NCBI RefSeq assembly: GCF_046630445.1
Contig: NC_092333.1
Coordinates: forward strand, 335,493,501 to 335,557,500
Direction: 5' to 3'
Length of the DNA: 64,000 bases
Origin: Rutidosis leptorrhynchoides
Taxonomy: Eukaryota; Streptophyta; Magnoliopsida; Asterales; Asteraceae
Shown here: one piece after another, positions 36,001-47,290 of the stretch
Position numbering within the stretch: position 1 is the first letter of the stretch
Layout: each line of letters opens with the position of its first letter
Program-made: the position numbers and the translations under genes
Notes under the pieces: generated by a model
Databases searched by the model: none
Told to the model about the DNA's origin: nothing
What the model saw: the letters and a program-made list of their open reading frames with translations, nothing else

Positions 36001-36716
36001 ACAGTTGGGATCGACATCTACCGTTAGCAGAATTTTCCTACAACAACAGCTACCATTCAAGCATTGAGATGGCGCCGTTTGAAGCACTTTATGGTAGAAA
36101 GTGCAGGTCTCCGATTTGTTGGAGTGAAGTGGGGGATAGACATATTACGGGTCCGGAGATTATACAAGAAACTACCGAGAAGATCATCCAAATTCAACAA
36201 CGGTTGAAAACCGCCCAAAGTCGACAAAAGAGCTACGCTGACATTAAAAGAAAAGATATAGAATTTGAAATTGGAGAGATGGTCATGCTTAAAGTTGCAC
36301 CTTGGAAAGGTGTTGTTCGATTTGGTAAACGAGGGAAATTAAATCCAAGGTATATTGGACCATTCAAGATTATTGATCGTGTCGGACCAGTAGCTTACCG
36401 ACTTGAGTTACCTCAACAACTCGCGGCTGTACATAACACTTTCCACATCTCGAATTTGAAGAAATGTTTTGCTAAAGAAGATCTCACTATTCCGTTAGAT
36501 GAAATCCAAATCAACGAAAAACTTCAATTCATCGAAGAACCCGTCGAAATAATGGATCGTGAGGTTAAAAGACTTAAGCAAAACAAGATATCAATTGTTA
36601 AGGTTCGATGGAATGCTCGTAGAAGACCCGAGTTCACCTGGGAGCGTGAAGATCAGATGAAGAAGAAATACCCGCATCTATTTCCAGAAGATTCGTCAAC
36701 ACCTTCAACAGCTTAA
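32097..36716 (+). pseudogene. Gag-pol polyprotein of Tekay copy 1, broken
   Basis: Start chosen at ATG 32097 (context GAAATGG), although the frame is open from 32061. Domains in order, residues from 32097: gag capsid (about 40-230), Asn-rich hinge, CCHC knuckles at 339-352 ([14 protein letters not shown]) and 387-400 ([14 protein letters not shown]), protease at 445 (DLG instead of DSG), reverse transcriptase with FIDD at 779-782, RNase H, integrase zinc region and core, GPF/Y module and chromodomain-like tail. Breaks: TAA at 34452-34454 just after the FIDD motif, TAA at 35031-35033 in RNase H, an extra base near 35745 and a lost base near 35959 that together restore the frame, and TAG at 35866-35868 between them. 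It would need help to move. Confidence 0.93.
32933..33003. repeat. (AAC)n tract encoding poly-Asn in gag
   Basis: About 24 AAC codons in a row, longer than in copy 2 (where the tract is short and interrupted). A coding microsatellite expansion. Confidence 0.9.
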
Positions 36717-36717
36717 A

Positions 36718-36751
36718 ATTTCGGGACGAAATTTATTTAACGGGTAGGTAC
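36718..36751 (+). other. PPT region of Tekay copy 1
   Basis: TTTCGGGACGAAATTTATTT followed by AACGGGTAGGTAC, directly before the 3' LTR start. Confidence 0.8.
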
Positions 36752-39700
36752 TGTAGTGACCCGAACTTTTCCATGTTTATATATATTAATTGAGATTGAT
36801 ATTTACATGATTAAATGTTTCCAACATGTTAAGCAATCAAACTTGTTAAGACTTGATTAATTGAAATATGTTTCATATAGACAATTGACCACCCAAGTTG
36901 ACCGGTGATTCATGAACGTTAAAACTTGTAAAAACTATATGATGACATATATATGGATATATATATAGTTAACATGATACTATGATAAGTAAACATATTA
37001 TTAAGTATATTAACAATGAACTACATATGTAAAAACAAGACTACTAACTTAATGATTTTTAAACGAGACATATATGTAACGATTATCGTTGTAAAGACAT
37101 TTAATGTATATATATCATATTAAGAGATATTCATATATGATAATATCATGATAATATAATAATTTAAAATCTCATTTGATATTATAAACATTGGGTTAAC
37201 AACATCGTTAACCTAAAGGTTTCAAAACAACACTTACATGTAACGACTAACGATGACTTAACGACTCAGTTAAAATGTATATACAGGTAGTGTTTTAATA
37301 TGTATTTATACACTTTTGAAAGACTTCAATACACTTATCAAAATACTTCTACTTAACAAAAATGCTTACAATTACATCCTCGTTCAGTTTCATCAACAAT
37401 TCTACTCGTATGCACCCGTATTCGTACTCGTACAATACACAGCTTTTAGATGTATGTACTATTGGTATATACACTCCAATTATCAGCTCTTAGTAGCCTA
37501 TGTGAGTCACCTAACACATGTGGGAACCATCATTTGGAAACTAGCATGAAATATCTCATAAAATTACAAAAATATGAGTAATCATTCATGACTTATTTAC
37601 ATGAAAACAAAATTACATATCCTTTATATCTAATCCATACACCAACGACCAAAAACACCTACAAACACTTTCATTCTTCAATTTTCTTCATCTAATTGAT
37701 CTCTCTCAAGTTCTATCTTCAATTTCTAAGTGTTCTTCATATATTCTACAAGTTCTAGTTACATAAAATCAAGAATACTTTCAAGTTTGCTAGCTCACTT
37801 CCAATCTTGTAAGGTGATCATCCAACCTCAAGAAATCTTTGTTTCTTACAGTAGGTTATCATTCTAATACAAGGTAATAATAATATTCAAACTTTGGTTC
37901 AATTTCTATAACTATAACAATCTTATTTCAAGTGATGATCTTACTTGAACTTGTTTTCGTGTCATGATTCTGCTTCAAGAACTTCGAGCCATCCAAGGAT
38001 CCGTTGAAGCTAGATCTATTTTTTTCTTTTCCAGTAGGTTTATCCAAGGAACTTAAGGTAGTAATGATGTTCATAACATCATTCTATTCATACATATAAA
38101 GCTATCTTATTCGAAGGTTTAAACTTGTAATCACTAGAACATAGTTTAGTTAATTCTAAACTTGTTCGCAAACAAAAGTTAATCCTTCTAACTTGACTTT
38201 TAAAATCAACTAAACACATGTTCTATATCTATATGATATGCTAACTTAATGATTTAAAACCTGGAAACATGAAAAACACCGTAAAACCGGATTTACGCCG
38301 TCGTAGTAACACCGCGGGCTGTTTTGGGTTAGTTAATTAAAAACTATGATAAACTTTGATTTAAAAGTTGTTATTCTGAGAAAATGATTTTTATTATGAA
38401 CATGAAACTATATCCAAAAATTATGGTTAAACTCAAAGTGGAAGTATGTTTTCTAAAATGGTCATCTAGACGTCGTTCTTTCGACTGAAATGACTACCTT
38501 TACAAAAACGACTTGTAACTTATTTTTCCGACTATAAACCTATACTTTTTCTATTTAGATTCATAAAATAGAGTTCAATATGAAATCATAGCAATTTGAT
38601 TCACTCAAAACGGATTTAAAATGAAGAAGTTATGGGTAAAACAAGATTGGATAATTTTTCTCATTTTAGCTACGTGAAAATTGGTAACACATCTATTCCA
38701 ACCATAACTTAATCAACTTGTATTGTATATTATGTAATCTTGAGATACCATAGACACGTATACAATGTTTCGACCTATCATGTCGGCACATCTATATATA
38801 TTTCGGAACAACCATAGACACTCTATATGTGAATGTTGGAGTTAGCTATACAGGGTTGAGGTTGATTCCAAAATATATATAGTTTGAGTTGTGATCAATA
38901 CTGAGATACGTATACACTGGGTCGTGGATTGATTCAAGATAATATTTATCGATTTATTTCTGTACATCTAACTGTGGACAACTAGTTGTAGGTTACTAAC
39001 GAGGACAGCTGACTTAATAAACTTAAAACATCAAAATATATTAAAAGTGTTGTAAATATATTTTGAACATACTTTGATATATATGTATATATTGTTATAG
39101 GTTCGTGAATCAACCAGTGGCCAAGTCTTACTTCCCGACGAAGTAAAAATCCGTGAAAGTGAGTTATAGTCCCACTTTTAAAATCTAATATTTTTGGGAT
39201 GAGAATACATGCAGGTTTTATAAATGATTTACAAAATAGACACAAGTACGTGAAACTACATTCTATGGTTGAATTATCGAAATCGAATATGCTCCTTTTT
39301 ATTAAGTCTGGTAATCTAAGAATTAGGGAACAGACACCCTAATTGACGCGAATCCTAAAGATAGATCTATTGGGCCTAACAAACCCCATCCAAAGTACCG
39401 GATGCTTTAGTACTTCAAAATTTATATCATATCCGAAGGGTGTCCCGAAATGATGGGGATATTCTTATATATGCATCTTGTTAATGTCGGTTACCAGGTG
39501 TTCACCATATGAATTATTTTTATCTCTATGTATGGGATGTGTATTGAAATATGAAATCTTGTGGTCTATTATTATGATTTGATATATATAGGTTAAACCT
39601 ATAACTCACCAACATTTTTGTTGACGTTTTAAGCATGTTTATTCCCAGGTGATTATTAAAAGATTCCGCTGTCGCATACTTAAATAAGGACGAGATTTGG

Positions 39701-39991
39701 AGTCCATGCTTGTATGATATTGTGTAAAAACTGCATTCAAGAAACTTATTTTGTTGTAACATATTTGTATTGTAAACCATTATGTAATGGTCGTGTGTAA
39801 ACAGGATATTTTAGATTATCATTATTTGATAATCTACGTAAAGCTTTTTAAACCTTTATTGATAAAATAAAGGTTATGGTTTGTTTTAAAATGAATGCAG
39901 TCTTTGAAAAACGTCTCATATAGAGGTCAAAACCTCTCAACGAAATCAATTAATATGGAACGTTTTTAATCAATAAGAACGGGACATTTCA
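36752..39991 (+). repeat. 3' LTR of Tekay copy 1
   Basis: 3240 bp, collinear with 26902-30175. The outer flank is the TSD CCTGG. Confidence 0.94.
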
Positions 39992-39996
39992 CCTGG

Positions 39997-40240
39997 TACC
40001 ATTCTGAGTTATACAGTGTTAAATCCAAATCATAAGGACTCGGGAAAAGGACATAGTGTAAACATGGTAGGCACCTTGCGTAGTGGAAAGAAGTATGACA
40101 ACAAGGTTGGTGAGAAAGACGTAGCTCAACGCGATGCACGTAAGTCTCCTATCGTTCTTGATGAGGAGGATGAGGTAAGTAATAATAATGACCTTGGGAA
40201 GAGGGTGGAAAGAAAAAAACCCATCATTGAGGAAATTTAG
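39997..40240 (+). pseudogene. Athila-like gag C-terminal part (continues 25472-26896)
   Basis: Reading resumes across the Tekay insertion with GTILSYTVLNPNHKDSGKGH, then NMVGTLRSGKKYDNK, the conserved gag-protease linker of Athila/Tat elements. A TAG at 40238-40240 separates it from the protease. Confidence 0.8.
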
Positions 40241-41347
40241 AAATCGGGTACGGAATCAAAAACCGTTCCATTTCTCATGGCCTTAGAGTCCCCGAACCAA
40301 TTCCCTTATGGGAAAAAGGGACCGAAAACGGATGATATGTGGGAGACATTTAAACAAGTAAAAATAAATATTCCACTTATTGATGCAATCAAACAAATTC
40401 CTGCATATGCTAAGTTTTTAAAAGATTTGTGTGTTCAAAAGTGTAAACTCAACACATCATTGCCCAAAAAGATAAAATTAACTGAAAAAGTGAGTGCTGT
40501 AATTTCGGGTTCACTTCCACCTAAGTTTAAGGACCCGGGGACACCTTTAATTTCCATTACAGTTGGTAATGTTAATATTAAAAAGGCTTTGTTGGATTTG
40601 GGGGCTAGTATTAACATACTTCCATCGAACCTTGTTGACCGATACGAGTTGGGAACTTTAAAACATACAGATATTCTTGTCCAACTTGCGGATCGGTCAA
40701 TGAGAACTCCACGGGGTATGTTGGAAAATGTGATTGTGAAAGTGGAAGACTTTTATTACCCGGTAGATTTTATAGTCATGGACACAGAGACCACTTTTAG
40801 GGAGACCCAACCGACGATCATTCTTGGTCGTCCATTTTTTGCCACAATTGATGCTCTTATCAATTGTAGAACCGGGGTTATGGACATTTCTTTTGATAAT
40901 AAGAGATCACGGATTAATATTTTTAATTCATTACATACATCGGATGTCCAGGATTGTTTTTTGTTGGATACTAACCATGAACAGGTTCAAAAGTATGCAC
41001 CAGATGTGAAAGAGAAAGAGGAGGTAAAAAAATCTAGTGAAGAGGGTATGACAAGTGAATTCATGGAATCTCAAATAAGAACTGATGCAGAAATTTTGAT
41101 GAGTCAACAAGAGTCGATACAAAATCTTGAGCGGGAAATGAAAAATCTGAGTCAAGTTCTTGAAACCAAGTTGACTTCATCATTTATCACTACTTGTTCA
41201 TTACCGATGAAAGAAACCGTGATGGCAGTGTCCACCTTTGTTGGGGTGGATGAAAAAGTTTCTAAATGTGAAGAGGATGAACATTTGGTAACCCAGAAGA
41301 CGATTAGGCCTTCCCGACCACCATCAATGAGAAAATTAAATGAGTAG
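40241..41347 (+). pseudogene. Retropepsin-like aspartic protease of the gag-protease element
   Basis: In the same frame as the preceding gag segment after the TAG at 40238. It contains FPYGKKGPKTDDMWETFKQV, then KIKLTEKVSAVISG, the active-site strand ALLDLGASINILP (Leu where Ser or Thr is expected after the catalytic Asp) and the C-terminal flap region IILGRPFFATIDALI. These are hallmark motifs of Athila/Tat proteases, which cleave the polyprotein. The frame ends at a TAG (41345-41347) with a charged tail of about 120 residues and no reverse transcriptase follows. The DLG variant would probably inactivate the enzyme, and the upstream stop separates it from gag. Confidence 0.85.
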
Positions 41348-43604
41348 GTATCTAGTGATAATAAAATGGAGAATTGTGTTGGAAATGTGTCTGTTGATAC
41401 ACTTGAAAAGTCTGAAGAATCCGATGAAAAAGTAGTCAAAGTAATGGGGAAAACTGTAGAAAAACTTGTTGAGCGGTTTGGAGGTCACAAGATCAAAGTG
41501 AATAAGAATGAAAGGTGAATTCCCAAGTTGATTATGAGTATTTTCCAATTTAGAGGATCTTGAAGGGCCTAAGTGTGGGGGAGATAGTGAAAACCCGCCA
41601 CATATTTCTTTGAGGCATCATAGTGAGTGTAAGGAATATGTGGATGACCCGGTGCTTGATCGTTCCATAAGGAAATTACATAGACGGGTCCATGATGCTA
41701 GGAGTAGGGGGGATGAAAGCTTAACCAACCGTCTTGTGTGTAACTTGACTCCTAAAGAAAAAGCTAAATTGTTTGAGTTAATGCATGTGGCTAAGGAGAA
41801 TGATGTGTGGTTGGATTCTAAGTTGAGGAAAGTTAGAGATAGTGAAGGTTCTCATAAAGTGAGGGAAGGAGGAACCTTCTACAGTCCTGGAATTAGCTAA
41901 AGTGAAGAAAGAGTCGTGTGCGCGACTCGAAAATAAAACTGCACAAACTATGTGTAGAGTTTGTAAGTCTTCTTTATTTTATTTTTACTTTATTTCTATT
42001 TTATTTCTATTTATTTTTAGTTAAATGAACTTTGTGGGTAGGTTCACTGCAAGCCCTCACGAGACAAAACTCGTCCACCCGAGGGAATCGAGTGGTTTAA
42101 AGCGGATCCCTCCGAAAGTGGGCTAGTTAGATTTTACACTTTTTCGTTTGTTTTTCTTTTCTGAGTTGTAATGGAAGGATAAACGTAATCGAATGGAATG
42201 TGTGATGATGAATCAAAATGATGTGCGATGGTTACTATTGGATGGTGAACTTGCGAGTATCTCGGTAATGTGTTAGATTTTCCCTTTTTATTTTTCACAT
42301 AAATATTATAATAATCTAAACATGCGTACGAGGGCGTAGCATGATTCAAGTGTGGGGGAGAGGGGAAAATTAAAATTTTCTTTTTGGGATACATTACTTC
42401 GGTTTGAAGCTTAAAATGAGTAAAACATTATGATTATTGCGGTTGAACAAAAATTTTAATCATAATTTTATAACAAACTAATTGTGATTTTTGTGAAAAA
42501 GAGTTGAAAGAATAAGTGAAGTGGCATGGTATTAATGGGTATTAAGAAAAAGTTGGTTGTTAGCACCTAAATTAATAAAGATTTTTTAAGTGGTAAAGTT
42601 AAGAAGTAAAGTCTTCTTAGTTGTGTTATCAACGTGTTTTCAAGAAGGAAGTAAAGTCTTCCAATTTATGTTTCACAAGCACTTTTTAGTGCAGCTTTTT
42701 ACCCATGAATTGACGAAAGTGAAAGGTACAAAATGTCATTTTCTGTTCATTCACATCTTGTTTCGATACCGGGAACAAATGCTAGTGCTTGAACTTGTTC
42801 TGTGTCGCTATCCAAAACCAGGATTAGCTGTGGATGACACTAGCCATACCCGCAGTTCGCTGCAAAACAGCCAGTTTAGGGGCTGGATAAATATTCCTAC
42901 ACGAGAACCATGCTTGGGGCTAAAACCACAAAACGAGAGCTCGATGGAGCCAAATCCATAAAACAGCCAGTATAGGGGCTGGATAAATATTCCTACACGA
43001 GAGCCTTGTTGGGGCGTATAATACCGCTAAAAATAGATCTAGATGGGGCTAAAACCACAAAAACTATTTCTCATTATAAGTCACGTGGGACTTAAATTTC
43101 ACGACCCTTCGTCGATTTTCCACCCTGCTCCGAGAGTCACCGGAGGAGTCGTTGGGGCATGAGATGAGTGCCGTGATCCTAAAACACCGGGAGAACCAAA
43201 AAGGGTGTCTTCATGCACTCTGGCACACCAACCTTTAAAACAAAGATGGAATTAACGGTAACGCTTCTAGCCTAACAACTAGAGCGTAGTATGTAACTTG
43301 TACCATGGTTCTCTTATCTAGTTCATATGGCGGATGGCTCTCACTTGACTTATGTTTTATTTGAAGATCGCCAAGTTTGAAGTTTTGTTACATTTTTGAA
43401 GTATGTGCTTGAGATGAGATGTTCATATAATTGGGAAGTTAAAGTTGGTTAAGTGATAGCCATGTCGGAAGAATTTATGTTTCACATTGAGTTCGAGACG
43501 TTGCGATTTTATACAATCCTTTGAAGATTTATCAGTTGTTAAAATCTCAATTAAATGTTAGAGTTGAAGATTTGAGTTTGAGATTGTTTGAGGACAAACA
43601 ATGA
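41348..43604 (+). other. 3' region of the gag-protease element, lacking RT, RNase H and integrase
   Basis: A short open frame at 41610-41900 (RHHSECKEYVDDPVLDRSIR, then TPKEKAKLFELMHVAKENDV) looks coding but unknown. The rest is non-coding, with AAGTGTGGGGGAG motifs at about 41569 and 42349. No pol motifs were found on either strand. Confidence 0.6.
42865..43056 (+). repeat. Two tandem copies of a 96-bp unit
   Basis: AAACAGCCAGT(T/A)TAGGGGCTGG starts at 42865 and again at 42961, each followed by ATAAATATTCCTACACGAGA and a GCTTGGGGC or GTTGGGGC string. Confidence 0.75.
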
Positions 43605-43619
43605 TAAGTGTGGGGGAGT
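43605..43619 (+). other. PPT of the gag-protease element
   Basis: AAGTGTGGGGGAGT lies directly before the LTR start at 43620. Confidence 0.8.
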
Positions 43620-44803
43620 TGATCGGTTCATAAATACCGATCATGATTGATGTTAAGAGGTGGATATTATGTGTATATTTGAGGTTTAAAAAGTTATTTC
43701 ATGAGATTTTTATAACGAGTAACGATTTGGGACGAAAACGCGAAAAAGGGGGTTAAAACATGAAAAAAATGAGAAAACTGGGACCCAGCCGCAAGGAGGC
43801 GGCTGGGGGGTGCAAGGCGGCGACTGTCTGGTGCAAAATGTCTCTCAGGTGGAAAATGGGCAAAAGGAGGTGGCTGGTTTAGGCGGTTGGGCGCATGTAG
43901 GCGCCCGGTGAGCATAATTTGCGGCTGGAGCTATTTTTGGATAAAATTTGAGGCCGAATTTGAGGGATTTAATGCTTGGGAGTTACCCTACTTCACCTAT
44001 ATATAATAGAAACCCTAGGCTACGAATTGATATCTTTTTCCATCAGTTTTAGAGCATCAAACACACAAAAACACACCATCAATCATCATCAAATCAAGAT
44101 TCAAGCTAGGTTTCAAGGAGTGTTCATCATGCAACTTCAAGAAGCAACTATGATCATCATCACCAACATGCTTGGCTAGTTTCTTTCACTTTATTCCTTC
44201 CATGAACAATTGATACATGTGTTCTTTTCATTCAAGTTTATGTGGTTTGTAATGTTATAATACTTATGTCTTTTGAATTGTGATATTATAAACCAATTGC
44301 TTATTGATCAATGCAAGTATTATTGATTGTGATTATTGCAAGTTGAATTATAGTGATTTAACATTGTATTCTTGATCCAACTTGGTGTTAATTAGATTAA
44401 GGATAAAGACATAGTGTCTAGGTTGCATGATTCAATCCCAAGATAGTTAGAATTGATAAGCCTAAGAAATCTTGTCTATGAGATTTGATCAATACTTGAT
44501 AAGCATAATACTTGTTTGAATGAATGCATGTTAGATTGGGATTGTGAAGGGATAAAGACTTCCATCCAATTGATTACAACCTTTTTAATTAGCTCATTAT
44601 TTATGCTCTTAAATACTCAAAGTTTACATTTGCTTAGTAATTGTTAATCTAGTTTTTACATTAGTTAATTTTAGTTAATCACAAACAAACCAATCTTGAA
44701 ATTGCTTGTTAGTTAACCACAACTTTCCGTGGAACGAATCCTGCTTACCCTATCTAAAGTAGAGTAATTAGGCTATTTTTGACCGACCCTTCGACACCGA
44801 TCA
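43620..44803 (+). repeat. 3' LTR of the gag-protease element
   Basis: 1184 bp, collinear with 23996-25177, with more visible substitutions than between the Tekay LTRs. This agrees with its being the older, outer element. The outer flank is AAATC. Confidence 0.92.
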
Positions 44804-44891
44804 AAATCTCACCTTATTAAATGAAATGTCACACTAACGTCACCTGATCGGCTGAGATCTCACGCAAACGGCTCAGATCTCAGCCTAGCAG
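44804..44891. repeat. Degenerate tandem array, right part
   Basis: Continues 23808-23995 beyond the inserted element, with GATCGGCTGAGATCTCAC, then AACGGCTCAGATCTCAG and CCTAGCAGCTTAAG. Confidence 0.6.
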
Positions 44892-45180
44892 CTTAAGAAC
44901 AACAACAACATATGTCAAATTTTAACACTCAAATCTCGAATCTAACATGTTATGTTCAATAAACCACTTCAAATACATCATAAACATGTATATAGAGTAT
45001 ATTTAACATTAAACAAGCATCACAAACACTTTTTATGCAAGAATCAAACCAAAACCCATATGAACATCACTTTGCTCAAAAACCCTAATTTTACAAAGGA
45101 TTGATTCATGAAAGAGTTAGACACATACTTTGTTTTAGTTACTGAGAGAATTTGAGGGTATTACAGCTTCTTTATCAGAG
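44892..45180. other. No gene seen
   Basis: AT-rich sequence without a supported ORF or repeat. Confidence 0.4.
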
Positions 45181-45858
45181 GACATGTCGTCCCAAAAAGT
45201 CGTATAAAATAGAATTTAATTATTTATTACTATCTCCGTCCCATCTTAAGTGTCCCTTGTTGACTTTTCAAAGTCTTTCTTTGTCAACTTTGACCGTAAA
45301 TATCTTTATTTGTGTTATATAATATTTGATAAAAATTATATGGAATGAAAACACATTTAAAACTCAATTCATTCATATAATTTCCATCAAATATTATATA
45401 GCACAAATAAAAATATTTATGGTCAAAGTTGACAAAGAATGACTTTGAAAAGTCAACGGTGGATACTTAAGATGGGACGGATGGAGTATTGATTATTAAC
45501 ATAATTAATATTTTATTACTATTCTTTATAGTTGACATGTCATCCCAAAAGGTCTCCATAAAAGAAATTTAGTATTATATTTTATTATTATTATTTTTCT
45601 TTCCAGATGACATGTCGTCTCTATAAGTCGTCCGGAAAGGTCGTACTCTATTGTCGAAGAAAAAGTCAAAGTAGAGTCTACGGTCTTTCGAAAAAAAAAA
45701 CAACTTTTTGCCTGGAAAATTTTTATGGTATGAACCAGTCCGGACGATATTGGGAGTGACATGTCATCCCTAAATGTCATCCCTAAAAGTCATGTGGGAC
45801 GACATCTCATCCCGAAAGATCGAAAAATGTCGTCTCTAAAGATGCATTTCCTATAGTG
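45181..45858 (-). mobile_element. Right end of a CACTA-like DNA transposon
   Basis: Read on the minus strand the segment begins CACTATAGGAAATGCATC, a CACTA-type terminus. Subterminal copies of GACATGTCGTCCC or close variants lie at about 45181, 45534, 45609 and 45758, with related CATCCC-type motifs to 45820. These are typical subterminal transposase-binding repeats. No left CACTA terminus was found, so it is a fragment or internally deleted copy. Confidence 0.5.
45230..45486. mobile_element. Stowaway-like MITE, 257 bp, TA target duplication
   Basis: The termini CTATCTCCGTCCCATCTTAAG and its inverted partner CTTAAGATGGGACGGATGGAG are flanked by TA (45228-45229 and 45487-45488). The whole unit is a near-perfect palindrome, with TTGACTTTTCAAAGTC and GACTTTGAAAAGTCAAC on opposite arms. 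It is nested in the CACTA-like fragment. Confidence 0.8.
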
Positions 45859-46678
45859 TACATGCATGCCACCACTTAGATTAAATGTACACGTAAAATT
45901 CAAAATATAATTGACTAAAATGATAAAAACAAATCACCTATTCACACTTGACATTTCCGTTGACTAAATATCAGCACATTATAATTATAATTAATTAAGA
46001 TTAAGAATAATAAGACCTTAATCTTAGATTAGTGTCTCCTATGATCAAGGCACCAAATAACGTTTAAAAAAACAATAACAACATGAGTAAGCGTCTTAGT
46101 CACTACTTAGTAGTAATTGTTTAAGAATACGTTAAAAGTTTATACTCGAATGAGGTAATATAATGCTAGAAGCTACTTACTCGTATCGATTGACGATCAC
46201 AATATGGTCCCTACAAGTAGATAATATTATATATTATGAATGAAATGATAATCACTTAATATATTTTTCATTAATCTAATAACCATAACCATAATCATTT
46301 AAATAGTAAGGAGATACATTAATAATAATAATAATATATACTTAGAAATATATACGTATATATTACGTATATTTGTAAAATTTATAAAAAAGCATTGTTT
46401 AAAGAAGTTTCGAGATATGGGAGCCACACCATGTGAGGTGAGCAATGCGTTTATTACTACTATTTTAAGGAAGTGCATGGAATGTGTGTGGATAGCATTA
46501 TGTTTTTGTAGTTTTGTGATATCATCTAGTCTAAATTATAATCTTATAAATATAGCTAAAAAATTTATCACTCATATAGTCATATTCTAAAAAATTATAA
46601 AGTATAATTCATTAATGCATAAATGTGACTGATTCGTAAAGTATAGCGTTGAATTCATCATCATTAAAATAATAATAA
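45859..46678. other. No gene seen
   Basis: AT-rich intergenic-type sequence without supported ORFs or repeats beyond short TAA runs. Confidence 0.4.
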
Positions 46679-46705
46679 CTAGTTGTGGAGCCCTCACTTC
46701 GCGCC
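46679..46705 (-). mobile_element. Helitron-like 3' terminus, minus strand
   Basis: On the plus strand ACTAGTTGTGGAGCCC is followed by CTTCGCGCCGGAAG, a short hairpin. On the minus strand this is a hairpin about 10 nt before CTAG|T, the usual Helitron end (CTRR before a T). Confidence 0.4.
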
Positions 46706-46743
46706 GGAAGCTTCGTTTTGAATTCGAGTTAAAAAAAAAGTCA

Positions 46744-47055
46744 TGATCTATTTTGTAAAAAAGAATTTTTTTCGACATCTAACATTGAAGGGTTGTTCCT
46801 TTTGTGAAAGTTGCTTCTTTTACCGTTCTTTTTTTTTAAAGTTAGTTGATCTATTTTGTAAAAAATAATATTTTTCGACATCTTTTGGTAGCATTGACGG
46901 GTTGTTCCTTTTATGAAAGTTGCATCTTTTATAGTCGAGGAAAAAAAAGTTGATTATTTTGTAAAAAAGAATTTTTTTCGACATCTTTTGGTAACATTGA
47001 AGGGTTAGTTTTTTTACGAAAGTTGCTTTTTTATCGTTGGAAACCATTAAAAAAG
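46744..47055. repeat. Three tandem copies of a 103-104 bp unit
   Basis: Units begin TGATCTATTTTGTAAAA at 46744, 46847 and 46951 (third copy TGATTATTTTG). Each contains TTTTTCGACATCT and a GAAAGTTGC string. Confidence 0.8.
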
Positions 47056-47264
47056 TGAAATGACGAAAATACCCATGATTACTATTGATGGATAGTGCTA
47101 CAGGGTTTTGTCTTTTAGATAGTATATAAATATATCATAATATAACAATGTATGTGAGTTTTATTTTGTTTATTTCATTTTTTCCTAACTAACTCTTATA
47201 AAATCGTGAAAAATCAAAATATTTTAATTGACATCATGCCCTTCCATTGCAATTAGAAGATTAA

Positions 47265-47290
47265 CTAGTGTTCGAACCCTCGCTTTGCGC
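47265..47290 (-). mobile_element. Second Helitron-like 3' terminus, weaker
   Basis: ACTAGTGTTCGAACCCTCGCTTTGCGCCGGA resembles the terminus at 46679 but its hairpin is poor. Confidence 0.3.

Larger units (their letters stand above)
26902..39991 (+). mobile_element. Complete Tekay-type chromovirus (copy 1), 13.1 kb, TSD CCTGG
   Basis: LTRs lie at 26902-30175 and 36752-39991. Both begin TGTAGTGACCC and end GGGACATTTCA, with CCTGG at 26897-26901 and 39992-39996. A tRNA-Met PBS follows the 5' LTR, and the PPT region TTTCGGGACGAAATTTATTT precedes the 3' LTR. Internal order is leader, acidic ORF, F-box ORF, gag-pol with chromodomain-like tail. Differences between LTRs are few but visible: a longer AT run in the 5' LTR, a 10-bp segment lost in the 3' LTR, and scattered transitions. 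This implies a fairly recent insertion that has already decayed by point mutation. Confidence 0.95.
23996..44803 (+). mobile_element. Gag-protease-only Athila-like Ty3 element, split by a nested Tekay element, TSD AAATC
   Basis: LTRs lie at 23996-25177 and 43620-44803, with a tRNA-Asp-like PBS (25183-25200) and an AAGTGTGGGGGAG PPT at 43605. Exact AAATC duplications lie at 23991-23995 and 44804-44808. Without the nested Tekay insertion (26902-39996) the element is about 7.7 kb. It encodes a decayed gag and an aspartic protease domain, and no reverse transcriptase, RNase H or integrase is present. That makes it non-autonomous by loss of most of pol. PBS type and protease style place it near Athila/Tat. 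Confidence 0.93.

Noticed and set aside
46744-47055. A CRISPR-like array
   Set aside because: Only three adjacent copies of a 103-bp unit with no spacers, in a plant genome.
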